A stretch of 8,318 nt of DNA, from contig JAHRWI010000025.1 of assembly GCA_019090225.1 (NCBI GenBank), forward strand, positions 1-8,318. The letters are read 5' to 3'. Shown here in pieces: positions 1 through 7,841 of this stretch. Numbering within the stretch: the first letter of the stretch is position 1; the number at the start of each line of letters is the position of its first letter. Under the pieces are notes generated by a model. It did not search any database. It saw only the letters and a list, made by a program, of their open reading frames with translations, and was not told the origin of the DNA. The position numbers and the translations under genes were made by a program. Source of the stretch: Porticoccaceae bacterium (lineage in GTDB: Bacteria; Pseudomonadota; Gammaproteobacteria; Pseudomonadales; Porticoccaceae).

Positions 1-56
1 CAATCATTATTTATATTAATCAATACGATAGCGTATGTTTATGACAACTCACTCAG

Positions 57-98
57 TCTGTGAAAAGCCCCGATAAGTAATCTGAAAAAAGCCCCGAT
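57..98. repeat. Two direct copies of a 12-mer, period 24 bp
   Basis: The 12-mer AAAAGCCCCGAT occurs at 63-74 and again, exactly, at 87-98. The flanks are similar too (CTGTGAAAA before the first, TCTGAAAAAA before the second). Read on the minus strand, each copy becomes ATCGGGGCTTTT, which has the form of the right half of an intrinsic terminator plus a T run. The copies lie just downstream of the M16 peptidase gene. A local duplication is the simplest explanation. I do not recognise the repeat as a named element. Confidence 0.6.
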
Positions 99-144
99 CT
101 AATCGACAACAGGCTAGCCAAACCTCGCAAAAATCTATTCGGGG
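85..144 (-). terminator. Possible Rho-independent terminator of the perM-M16 unit
   Basis: On the minus strand, CCCCGA in the last codons of the M16 gene (complement of 139-144) can pair with TCGGGG (complement of 92-97). A run of six T follows (complement of 85-90). The stem is only 6 bp and the loop is 41 nt, so it is weak unless the loop folds as well; the loop does hold the palindrome GGCTAGCC at 112-119. The second 12-mer copy at 63-74 offers an alternative 3' arm with four T. Position right after the stop codon favours a terminator; the long loop argues against it. Confidence 0.3.
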
Positions 145-3080
145 TAAGCGAATACTCGCTCTTCATCTGCCAAGAGCTCAGCATTTACAGGTGCGAAATC
201 TGATTCCGGTGCCGTGGTGGTAATCCACAAACGTCGACTATCCTCACTGACTAATCGCCGGTAGGTGGCCACAAAGCTTTCCTGATCAAGCGTCTTAATC
301 TTTTCTGCCAGCTTGTCACGAAACTTAAAATCATCTTCACCAAGCATCAAAGATTCCTGATGTCGCGCAGCCTGCTGCATAATATTTTTTGGTCGTTCCT
401 GGATATTGGCCAACAAAGCGGCTTTCAACCCTTGCAATTCCGCTTTACTCATTGCCACAAGTTTTGACTCAAAGGCCAGGAGATAAGCGTTAATCTCTTG
501 CTCAATTTGCGCCGCCGAACTGGTCGGGGACTGAATATAAAAACCCAGACCTGGCACTCGATTGATATGCATGAGATTCGCGCCGACCACATAACCCAGC
601 TGTTTTTCGGTGCGCATCGTCGTATAGAAAGGTGCCTCCATGGCAATATTTATCATCGCCATTGCGGCCCGCTCACCCAAAGTATCTTCGTCCCCCTGAA
701 TATAGAGCAATACAGCCTTGTCGTTGTGGTCGACCTCAATACTGTGTCTTTGCACCTGCTCCGGCAAAGCTAGAACGGTTTCATGTAGGACGATGTCACC
801 CGCCTCACCTAGCGCCAGAGCCTTCATGGTAGATCGCGCCATTGCAAGACTTTGCTCAGCGGACAGCGCACCACCGGCATAAAACCGGGCATGGCCGGTT
901 TTAAATAATCTGCCATGAAACGCCGGCATATCTTCTAAACTCACAGCCTCTAAGTGATTAGCCAATGTCTGATCATCACAGGCCCCCTTCATCAGAGGCC
1001 CAAACTGAGCAAACACCTGACGTACCGGCCACTGCTTGAGGCTATTGCGGTAATTCCGAATCAAGGTACTTCGTAATCGAGCGAAGTCGCTCTCCTGCCA
1101 CTGCGATTCGGCTAGAGCCTGCAAAACCCGGCTTAGCAATACTGCTTGTCGGTCGGTGTAGCCGCTAACATTCACACCCACACCGTTATGCCAGCGATAC
1201 AGAGAATAACTGAGACCCGCTAAACCGGCCTGATACGTTTCTTCACCCAAAGCATCTCGCACCATGGCCAGATAGAGCTCTGCCAGTGCAGCATTGCGAC
1301 AGGTGTTTAAAACAGGTGTGGCGATGCGTGCATCAAACAGCCCGCGAGGCGTACCAAATTGTTGATCGTCATAGTGCCAGATTGTTGTGTCGAGCTGGTT
1401 TTTGAGGGCGACAGGTACCGAGCTTTCACCGCCTTTACCACTCAAGGGATAAGCTTTCGCCAGATAGGGATTTGTCGGTGCTAATGACAGGCTCGTATCC
1501 GCAGCCTTTTGCCAATGCTTAAGCCTCCATTCACCGACATAATCGATGCGGTAAGGTGCGGCATAACGCGCCGAGATGTGGTCAGCCGCTTCTACTTCTG
1601 GAGCAAGCAGCGTTATCAGTGCATTTTCAGGTTTTAGGTGATCGGCAAATTCAGCCATGACCCGCTGATCAAAATCACTGAGTAAATAGGGGCCACGTAA
1701 GACCTCCTCCGGCGGATAATGTCGCAGCGCAGAACTCAAGCCTTGCACGTAGGATGAGGGAGAAATTTTTTCTGCAAAGCGAAACTGGGTTTGCAGAAGC
1801 AATGCCAGCTCCTTAAAACGCCAAGGCCTGATGCCCTCGTTACGCGCCAGGTTTAACCAGGCAAATAGCCGATCCAGAACAAGGGTCTGCTGCTCCACCC
1901 CTTCCGGCGTTAAGGCTATTTGCACCATAAAACTCGCGCCGTGGCTGGTATCAAAGGCCTGCCCGGCACTTAGACCATTAGCCAGACCGGCCTTTTTGAG
2001 CTCAGCAATCAGACTACCTTCGCTCTCATCGCCCAACAAGTGACCCCAAAACATATCAGGCTTGATCCGCCAATGGTCTTCAATCGTTGCCATTGGAAAG
2101 GTAATACTGAGCTTGCGCTGATCTTTCAGTGGTACGATATTCAATTGATAGGGCAAAGACTTTTTAAAGCTTGGACGGATACTTTTGTCTTCATTCTCCA
2201 TAGATGAATCAGCCGCAGACCCAGTATCAGCAGACTTTGTAGCACCAGGCTCTGTCGCAGCAGGTACGGCTGAGAATAAACCTCGCACTACCACCTCTAG
2301 CTGACCCAGACGTTCGCGACTCAGCATCACCAGAGTCATTCGCTCCGCCGCATAATATTGCTTGTAGAACGCTAACAGATCTGGACGTACAGGATCATTT
2401 TCTCGATCCGCCAGAGTCTCAAGATTACCCACCGAAAAGGTCGACAAAGGATGCTCCGGGTCAACCTGCTCGCTAAATACTTCCCACCCTCGCCGACTAT
2501 CATCCTTTAGTTTCAGTCGAAATTCCGACTCAACCGCATTGCGCTCTCGATCCACATAAGCCTTATCAAAGCTTGGCGCGATAAAGAATCTCGAAAAACG
2601 ATTCAGGGCCGCGAGGAAATGCTTAGCCTCAACGTCAAAAAAATAATTGGTATCCTCCATGCTGGTATAGGCATTGTGTTGACCGCCGTGTTCGCCGATA
2701 AACTTCTGGTAGGCCCCGGCCTCAGGATATTTATCGGTACCCAGGAACAACATGTGTTCGAGAAAATGCGCCAGCCCCTCGCGACCTTCCGGATTCTGAA
2801 AACTACCAACGTTGACGTTCATTGATGCCGCTGATTTATCGGTATTGGGATCGGAAATAAGTAAGACTTGCAGACCGTTATCCAGCCTTAAATAACGATA
2901 AGCACGGTCATCCGAGGGACTGCGTTTAACACCGTGATCACCACCCTCTTCAGCACTGCCACCACGCCACCAGCTTTCCGCACCTTGCTCAGTGACACCA
3001 CTCCCGTAACTGAGGGCTGAAAAAAAGATAAATACTACTGTCGCGGTCATCGCGCGACAAAATACCCAGAGATGTGTCAT
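135..3080 (-). CDS. Secreted M16 family zinc peptidase (pitrilysin / insulin-degrading enzyme type)
   Basis: This 981-residue protein has the length and order of the four-domain, single-chain M16 peptidases: E. coli protease III (PtrA) and insulin-degrading enzyme. The inverted zinc motif HFLEH is at 105-109. E186 lies 77 residues after H109, the same spacing as H112 to E189 in insulin-degrading enzyme, so the predicted ligands are H105, H109 and E186, with E108 as catalytic base. The C-terminal half carries RTEKQLGY (823-830), matching the Arg/Tyr pair that binds substrate in this family. Residues 11-28 form a hydrophobic signal sequence without a lipobox, so a soluble periplasmic enzyme is predicted. 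ATG 3080 is used; ATG 3050 (residue 11) is a plausible alternative start, and neither has a strong Shine-Dalgarno. A polar Ala/Ser/Asp/Glu-rich stretch (about 273-305) lengthens the linker between domains 1 and 2. The gene lies 58 nt behind perM on the same strand. The natural substrate cannot be read from sequence. Confidence 0.95.
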   Translation of the reverse strand: MTHLWVFCRAMTATVVFIFFSALSYGSGVTEQGAESWWRGGSAEEGGDHGVKRSPSDDRAYRYLRLDNGLQVLLISDPNTDKSAASMNVNVGSFQNPEGREGLAHFLEHMLFLGTDKYPEAGAYQKFIGEHGGQHNAYTSMEDTNYFFDVEAKHFLAALNRFSRFFIAPSFDKAYVDRERNAVESEFRLKLKDDSRRGWEVFSEQVDPEHPLSTFSVGNLETLADRENDPVRPDLLAFYKQYYAAERMTLVMLSRERLGQLEVVVRGLFSAVPAATEPGATKSADTGSAADSSMENEDKSIRPSFKKSLPYQLNIVPLKDQRKLSITFPMATIEDHWRIKPDMFWGHLLGDESEGSLIAELKKAGLANGLSAGQAFDTSHGASFMVQIALTPEGVEQQTLVLDRLFAWLNLARNEGIRPWRFKELALLLQTQFRFAEKISPSSYVQGLSSALRHYPPEEVLRGPYLLSDFDQRVMAEFADHLKPENALITLLAPEVEAADHISARYAAPYRIDYVGEWRLKHWQKAADTSLSLAPTNPYLAKAYPLSGKGGESSVPVALKNQLDTTIWHYDDQQFGTPRGLFDARIATPVLNTCRNAALAELYLAMVRDALGEETYQAGLAGLSYSLYRWHNGVGVNVSGYTDRQAVLLSRVLQALAESQWQESDFARLRSTLIRNYRNSLKQWPVRQVFAQFGPLMKGACDDQTLANHLEAVSLEDMPAFHGRLFKTGHARFYAGGALSAEQSLAMARSTMKALALGEAGDIVLHETVLALPEQVQRHSIEVDHNDKAVLLYIQGDEDTLGERAAMAMINIAMEAPFYTTMRTEKQLGYVVGANLMHINRVPGLGFYIQSPTSSAAQIEQEINAYLLAFESKLVAMSKAELQGLKAALLANIQERPKNIMQQAARHQESLMLGEDDFKFRDKLAEKIKTLDQESFVATYRRLVSEDSRRLWITTTAPESDFAPVNAELLADEERVFAYPE

Positions 3081-3138
3081 AAATTAATGTCTCGGAACTG
3101 TGTGAGGGGTGAATCTGATTGAGTAAAGCCTTACCCGG

Positions 3139-4230
3139 CTACTCCGACGCTAGCTCTTCAGCTTCTGACAATAATGCTACCGGAACATTCCTCGGCCAGG
3201 CGTTATAAAGCGCTTTAATTAAAGTCGCCAGAGGAATCGCAAAAAACACTCCCCAGAAACCCCACACCCCACCGAACACCAACACCGCGAGAATAATCGC
3301 AATGGGGTGCAGGTTGACCGCCTCGGAGAACAACAGGGGCACCAGGACGTTACCGTCAATAAACTGGATTACAGAGTAAGCGACAAACAACCAGAAGAAC
3401 TCGCCACCCCAACCCCACTGAAACAAACCGACCAGCAGAACAGGAATGGTGACAACGACCGCACCAATGTAGGGAATAACAACCGACAGGCCCACCAGGA
3501 GCGCCAACAGTGCCGCATAATTCACATCCAGCATTGCAAACCAGATAAAGGTAGCAGAACCAACAATCACCACTTCAGCCGCCTTGCCTCGAACATAGTT
3601 GGCGATCTGCATATTCATTTCTAGCCAGACCTGATCCATCACTGGACGCCTTTCGGGCAATAGCGAGGTCAGAGATTCCGTCAGGTGATCGCGATCCTTG
3701 AGCATGAAAAAAACCAACAGGGGAACGACCACCAAATACACCATCACGACGATAATATTGGGCACTTTACTCACTGAAAAACTCAATGCTGCTTCAGCAA
3801 ACTGGGCCGATTCGGTTTGTATGTAGGCGGTCAGCTCAGCCAGTCGAACTTCCGAAATCAACTGGGGGTATTTCTCCGGCAGGAGTAAAAGAATTTCTTG
3901 CCAGCGTTTGACCATGCCCGGCATTTCCTGAACAAGATGACTGAATTGCTCTATGACAATCGGGAACAGAAACACCATCATCGTAAAAAGTAGCCCAACA
4001 AAACTGGCAAACACGATGGCCACCGCAAGCAAGTGGGGTAAGTGCCAGCGCTTCAATAAATTCACTGCACCCTGTAGTAAAAAGGCAAACACCAACGCGG
4101 CCAGAACCGGGGCCAGCAGGTTACCCATGGTAATAATAATCACCAACGTGACCAGCATCATCAACGACAGGGCCACCGCCTCATCATCGGCAAAATAGCG
4201 GTAAATCCAGCGCTCGACAACTTTACGCAT
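3139..4230 (-). CDS. perM: PerM, AI-2E family inner-membrane transporter/permease
   Basis: This 363-residue polytopic membrane protein matches E. coli PerM nearly end to end. Shared blocks include VPLLVFFMLKD (169-179), LSVVIPYIGAVVVTIPV (248-264), DGNVLVP (292-298), SEAVNLHP (302-309) and GFWGVFFAIPLATLIKA (324-340). Hydrophobic segments lie at about 20-56, 66-92, 156-177, 218-272 and 280-340. A soluble amphipathic stretch at about 93-155 separates the N-terminal and C-terminal membrane groups, as is usual in the family. Some AI-2E members export the signal AI-2 and others have been reported as Na+/H+ antiporters; the role of PerM itself is not settled, so no substrate is assigned. The ATG is preceded by GAGG (complement of 4242-4245) 11 nt upstream. 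It diverges from bepA, as in E. coli, and is probably co-transcribed with the M16 gene downstream. There is no sign of truncation. Confidence 0.95.
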   Translation of the reverse strand: MRKVVERWIYRYFADDEAVALSLMMLVTLVIIITMGNLLAPVLAALVFAFLLQGAVNLLKRWHLPHLLAVAIVFASFVGLLFTMMVFLFPIVIEQFSHLVQEMPGMVKRWQEILLLLPEKYPQLISEVRLAELTAYIQTESAQFAEAALSFSVSKVPNIIVVMVYLVVVPLLVFFMLKDRDHLTESLTSLLPERRPVMDQVWLEMNMQIANYVRGKAAEVVIVGSATFIWFAMLDVNYAALLALLVGLSVVIPYIGAVVVTIPVLLVGLFQWGWGGEFFWLFVAYSVIQFIDGNVLVPLLFSEAVNLHPIAIILAVLVFGGVWGFWGVFFAIPLATLIKALYNAWPRNVPVALLSEAEELASE

Positions 4231-4654
4231 AATTACTTAAACCTCGACAACAAACCACCCGTTTCACCCCGAAAACACTAAGTCCGGAAACAATAAGTCA
4301 GCACAGGTCTATTCAACAAAGCCCCATAAACCCAACACTCCTGAAAAGGGCAACATTCCGGAATTCGGATGATACAACTAATTTTTTTCCTTTGTGCTTA
4401 TTTGATTTTAGAGCCCTTCCAAGTAAACAGTGATCACACTTCTGTAAACCGCCATCAAGCATGAAGGGAGAATCGCTACAGCTTTGCAATTATTCACCGA
4501 CATTGCCCTCACATCGCGGCCCTGAGCCGAACAAGTCGAGTAAAATATTGTCTTATACTTCGTCCATTCAAAGATCTCAATAAGTTAGTATCATGACCTG
4601 TGAGACTCGTGAGACAGCCAGGGCAATCATCATAGACAGGATAACCATCCACTC
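4231..4654. other. Divergent intergenic control region, perM / bepA
   Basis: This 424-nt region has no convincing gene in six frames. It should hold the promoters of both perM (leftward) and bepA (rightward). It contains the perfect palindromes ATTCCGGAAT (4355-4364) and GTGATCAC (4430-4437). The second is flanked by two direct copies of GTAAAC (4423-4428 and 4444-4449) that start 21 bp apart, about two helical turns. A heptamer GTGAGAC is repeated at 4600-4606 and 4609-4615. An A/T-rich stretch lies at 4380-4412. I could not pick a good promoter for perM. An open frame at 4461-4583 (40 codons) has no ribosome site and no recognisable product. Confidence 0.6.
4528..4559 (+). promoter_or_regulatory. 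Candidate sigma-E-type promoter of bepA, overlapping a sigma-70-like -10
   Basis: CGAACAA (4528-4534) and TCTTA (4551-4555) are separated by exactly 16 nt. The sigma-E form is GGAACTT, 16 nt, then TCnnA, so the conserved AAC core, the TC and the spacing fit, while the outer bases of the -35 do not. In E. coli, bepA (yfgC) belongs to the sigma-E envelope-stress regulon, which makes the placement sensible. The same stretch holds TATACT (4554-4559), a 5/6 match to a sigma-70 -10, but with no good -35 in front. Either would give a leader of about 90 nt. Confidence 0.4.
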
Positions 4655-6121
4655 GTGCTAAGCCTTCTAACAAAAATTGTAGCCAAAACAAAAACCTACC
4701 TGCTTATAGTCGCCCTGCTGCTGAGCACCTCAGCGGTGAGTGCTAACGACATTAAGCTACCCCTGCTCGGTGACAGCACCTCCGGCGTTGTTTCTCACCA
4801 ACAGGAATATGAGTTGGGTCGTGCCTGGCTGCAGATGTTCCGCAGCCGAGTGCCTACCCTTGATGACCCGCTATTAAAGACCTATCTGGAACAGTTGACC
4901 TTCAAATTAGCCACTTATAGCGAGCTGAACGATAGACGCCTTGAATTAATTGTCATCAACAATCCCACCATGAACGCTTTCGCGGTGCCCGGCGGCGTGG
5001 TCGGCACGCACACCGGTCTGTTCCAGTTTGCTCAAAGCGAAGATCAACTGGCCTCAGTGCTAGCCCACGAGCTCGGTCACCTAAGTCAACGGCACTTTGC
5101 CCGAGGCGTCGCTAACCGGCGCGCTAATTCCCTGACCAGCATGGCTGGCTTATTGGCGGGGTTGATACTGGCCGCTACTGTCGGTGGTGACGCTGGCATG
5201 GCGGCTATGACCGCCTCTCAAGCCGCAGCCATGGACAAAAACCTCAGGTTCTCCCGGCAAAATGAACAAGAGGCAGATCGCATCGGTATTGCCACGCTGT
5301 ATCGGGGCGGCATGGATCCCGCCGCCGTCGCTGCCATGTTCGACAGAATGCTCGCAGCGACCCGCTACACTGGCCACCATCCACCGGAATTCCTGCTCAC
5401 TCACCCGCTCACAGAAAAACGTATTTCCGACGCCCGCGGGCGGCTGGGCAAATACCCCAAGAAATTTTATAAGGACAACGTCGAATATCATTTAATGCGG
5501 GCGCGAGCCCTTATGGCCATTGATAACAACCCGCAGCATTCTCTCAAACGCTTCCAGAGCGAGCTCGACGGTCATTCCAAATCATCGGCCGGAGCGAGAT
5601 ATGGCCTGAGCCTGGCACTATCCGCTTTGGGCAGGCAGGAGGAAGCTCGAACCGCCCTGCAAGCACTGCTCACTGAAGATCCTGAGCGCCTGACCTACCA
5701 GCTTACCGCCATTGCCATTGATCGTGCCGATGACAATTACTCGGCAGCTCACCAGCGCATCGCTAGCTTGCTGCCCAACTACAGCAATAATTACCCACTA
5801 CAAGTGGAATTGTCCGAAACCCTGCTTGCCGAAAACCGCTACGGCGAGTCTGAACTTATCCTTGAAAAACTCTCCAGGCAACGACCCACTGATCCAGATA
5901 TCTGGTATCAATTGGCGGAAACCAGCGGCTTGGCAGGTGATATCCCTGGCGTCCACGTTGCCCGCGCCGAATACTTTATTCTCACCGGCATCTACGACAA
6001 AGCCCGTCAGCAGCTCGGTTATGCGCAAAAATTGGTGGCTAGAGATTTCAAACGATCAGCCATTATTCGACAGCGGTTAAAAGACCTCAACGAGCTGGAA
6101 AGCAAATCCAGAAAGCTCTAA
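4655..6121 (+). CDS. bepA: BepA, periplasmic M48 metalloprotease/chaperone with TPR domain
   Basis: This 488-residue protein is almost the same length as E. coli BepA (487). In E. coli, BepA works at the BAM complex in the periplasm, helps LptD maturation and degrades stalled outer-membrane proteins. Residues 1-30 are a signal peptide ending AVSA, with cleavage before ND. The M48 motif HELGH is at 138-142, and the third zinc ligand E204 sits in EQEAD (204-208). H250 in LLTHPL corresponds to the regulatory His246 of E. coli BepA that caps the zinc site. Residues about 275-480 are TPR-like helical repeats used for partner binding. The start is GTG 4655, the only usable start before the signal peptide, because a stop (4610-4612) closes the frame and no ATG intervenes. 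A weak AGGA (4638-4641) lies 13 nt upstream. The gene diverges from perM. All catalytic residues are present, so the enzyme should be active. Confidence 0.95.
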   Translation: MLSLLTKIVAKTKTYLLIVALLLSTSAVSANDIKLPLLGDSTSGVVSHQQEYELGRAWLQMFRSRVPTLDDPLLKTYLEQLTFKLATYSELNDRRLELIVINNPTMNAFAVPGGVVGTHTGLFQFAQSEDQLASVLAHELGHLSQRHFARGVANRRANSLTSMAGLLAGLILAATVGGDAGMAAMTASQAAAMDKNLRFSRQNEQEADRIGIATLYRGGMDPAAVAAMFDRMLAATRYTGHHPPEFLLTHPLTEKRISDARGRLGKYPKKFYKDNVEYHLMRARALMAIDNNPQHSLKRFQSELDGHSKSSAGARYGLSLALSALGRQEEARTALQALLTEDPERLTYQLTAIAIDRADDNYSAAHQRIASLLPNYSNNYPLQVELSETLLAENRYGESELILEKLSRQRPTDPDIWYQLAETSGLAGDIPGVHVARAEYFILTGIYDKARQQLGYAQKLVARDFKRSAIIRQRLKDLNELESKSRKL

Positions 6122-6136
6122 TCTAGAAAACTCTAG
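6110..6136 (+). repeat. Short imperfect tandem repeat over the bepA stop codon, with small hairpin
   Basis: AGAAAGCTCTA (6110-6120) and AGAAAACTCTA (6125-6135) match at 10 of 11 positions with a 15-bp period, straddling the TAA stop. The second copy also forms a 5-bp hairpin, CTAGA-AAAC-TCTAG (6123-6136). No T run follows, so I do not call a terminator. It could be a small slippage duplication. Confidence 0.4.
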
Positions 6137-6253
6137 TGGTCTGTAAACGCATCAATTGAATAATGTTTAGCGAATAACTGCTTGGCCTTGCCAATAACCA
6201 ACACCTGCAACCTGTGCGCCTAACCTGTATCCCTCACCTATGAAAATCTGCCC

Positions 6254-7810
6254 GTGAATATTGCCTCCCTGCTCACTAAAACCGCTCATCGACTACCCAC
6301 ACAAATGGCGTTGGCTAAGGGCTTGACCAGCCACTGCGACTACCAAAACCTTGCGCGACGAGTCGCTGGCATCGCAAGCTATTTGCGTAAGGATCTCAAT
6401 CTCCAGACAGGAGACAGAGTCGGGCTGATTATGAAAAACTGCCCCCAATACGTCGAAGTCTTGTTTGCCATTCTCCATGCTGGCCTCTCAGCAGTGCCGA
6501 TTAACGCTAAATTACATAGCAAGGAATTTGCTTATATTCTGAAAAACAGTGGTGCCTCGAGCCTGTTTATTAGCGATGACTTTCTGTCCCAGCGTGACGA
6601 ACTGCTTGCAAACCTCGCCTCGTCTCATTCGGCGCAAAACCAGGCCAGTAAAATCATTTCAGTCCATAGCCAGAACTACACAGGTTTATATGACCACGAG
6701 CCGCTAGATGTCCAGGCCTGCAACCCCGACAGCCTGGCCTGGCTGTTTTATACCAGTGGCACCACCGGCCAGCCCAAAGGCGCCATGCTCAGTCACCGTA
6801 ATTTAATGACCATGACACTGAGCTATTTCTCCAGCGTCGATATATTGGAAGCTGGCGACACCCTGCTCCATGCCGCACCGATGTCCCACGGCTCTGGCTT
6901 GTACACCTTCCCAAATATCGCCCGTGGCGCTGCGCAAGTGGTTTGTCAAAGCGGCAGTTTTGAACCTGAGGAAATCCTCCGGTTAATAAAACACTATCCG
7001 CGTGTGAGCATGTTTGCCGCACCCACCATGATCAAACGTATGGCCGAATTATCAGCTGCTGTTGATGAAGACACTGATAATCTCAAAGCCATTATCTATG
7101 GCGGCGGGCCAATGTATGTCGCCGACATAAAAGCTGCCATGGCCCGCTTCGGTAACAAATTCATTCAGATTTATGGTCAGGGTGAAACGCCTATGACCAT
7201 CACCTGCCTGAGCCAAGCCGATCACCTTGCCCGGGATAAAGCGGATATCACCGATGGCGGTTTAGACCAGCGCCTCGCCTCCGTAGGCTGCGCCCAGATG
7301 CCGGTGGAAATTCGTATCGCAGACGATCAAGGTCAAGCTGTGCCCGATGGCGAGATCGGTGAAATCCTCGTCAAAGGAGATACCGTTATGCTCGGCTACT
7401 GGGCTAATCCCAAAGCCAGCGCCGAAAGTATTGTCGATGGCTGGCTTTATACCGGCGATATGGGTGTGATAGATAAGCATGGCTACCTGACCCTGAAAGA
7501 TCGCTCCAAAGACCTGATTATTAGCGGTGGCACCAATATTTATCCCCGGGAAGTTGAAGAGGTACTACTCCAACATCCGTGCATTACTGAGGTGTCGGTG
7601 ATTGGCAAAGCCGATCCTGAATGGGGTGAAGAAGTGGTAGCTTTTATTGTTGCCGAAAAGGACAAACAGCTATCCAGCGAGGAGTGTGATCTTTGGTGCC
7701 TGGATAATATGGCGCGATTTAAGCGGCCAAAATATTATTACTTTGTCGAGCACTTGCCCAAAAATAACTACGGTAAAGTGCTTAAAACGGTTTTACGAAA
7801 GAAACTGTAG
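6254..7810 (+). CDS. Acyl-CoA synthetase, AMP-binding (ANL) superfamily
   Basis: This 518-residue ligase activates a carboxylic acid with ATP to an acyl-adenylate and transfers it to CoA. The core motifs of the superfamily are present in order: the phosphate loop YTSGTTGQPKG (166-176), the HGSGLYTF region that helps line the acyl pocket (212-219), YGQGE (307-311), GWLYTGD (396-402) with the ribose-binding Asp402, the hinge DRSKDLIISGG (416-426), and PKNNYGK (502-508) with the catalytic Lys508. It is cytoplasmic, with no signal or membrane segment. Length fits a medium-, long- or aromatic-acid CoA ligase; the pocket does not let me name the acid. GTG 6254 is chosen because a stop at 6221 closes the frame, no ATG lies between, and the N-terminus then aligns with the family. 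No clear Shine-Dalgarno precedes it. It follows bepA by 132 nt on the same strand but is unrelated in function, so it may have its own promoter. Confidence 0.93.
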   Translation: MNIASLLTKTAHRLPTQMALAKGLTSHCDYQNLARRVAGIASYLRKDLNLQTGDRVGLIMKNCPQYVEVLFAILHAGLSAVPINAKLHSKEFAYILKNSGASSLFISDDFLSQRDELLANLASSHSAQNQASKIISVHSQNYTGLYDHEPLDVQACNPDSLAWLFYTSGTTGQPKGAMLSHRNLMTMTLSYFSSVDILEAGDTLLHAAPMSHGSGLYTFPNIARGAAQVVCQSGSFEPEEILRLIKHYPRVSMFAAPTMIKRMAELSAAVDEDTDNLKAIIYGGGPMYVADIKAAMARFGNKFIQIYGQGETPMTITCLSQADHLARDKADITDGGLDQRLASVGCAQMPVEIRIADDQGQAVPDGEIGEILVKGDTVMLGYWANPKASAESIVDGWLYTGDMGVIDKHGYLTLKDRSKDLIISGGTNIYPREVEEVLLQHPCITEVSVIGKADPEWGEEVVAFIVAEKDKQLSSEECDLWCLDNMARFKRPKYYYFVEHLPKNNYGKVLKTVLRKKL

Positions 7811-7841
7811 ACAAGAAAACATAAATTAAAATAGCGGGGAG

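Noticed and set aside
23..36. ATACG-ATAG-CGTAT small palindrome at the left edge.
   Set aside because: A 5-bp A/T-rich stem with no T run or neighbouring gene start is too weak to interpret.
3123..3144. Possible hairpin at the perM stop codon.
   Set aside because: The stem is only about 4+3 bp with a bulge and no T run, so it is not a terminator and does not argue against a perM-M16 operon.
4461..4583. 40-codon open frame on the plus strand upstream of bepA.
   Set aside because: It has no ribosome binding site and no recognisable motif, and it overlaps the likely bepA promoter.
4509..4691. 60-codon minus-strand frame across the bepA start.
   Set aside because: It begins with TTG, lies largely antisense to the bepA leader and signal peptide, and shows no family features.
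5150..5491. Long minus-strand open frame inside bepA.
   Set aside because: It is antisense to the conserved M48 domain, lacks family features and is explained by codon bias in the real gene.
4441..6148. The 9-mer TCTGTAAAC occurs upstream of both bepA (4441-4449) and the acyl-CoA synthetase (6140-6148), suggesting a shared regulator.
   Set aside because: A shared 9-mer between two intergenic stretches of this size is expected by chance roughly one time in five, and nothing else around the copies matches.
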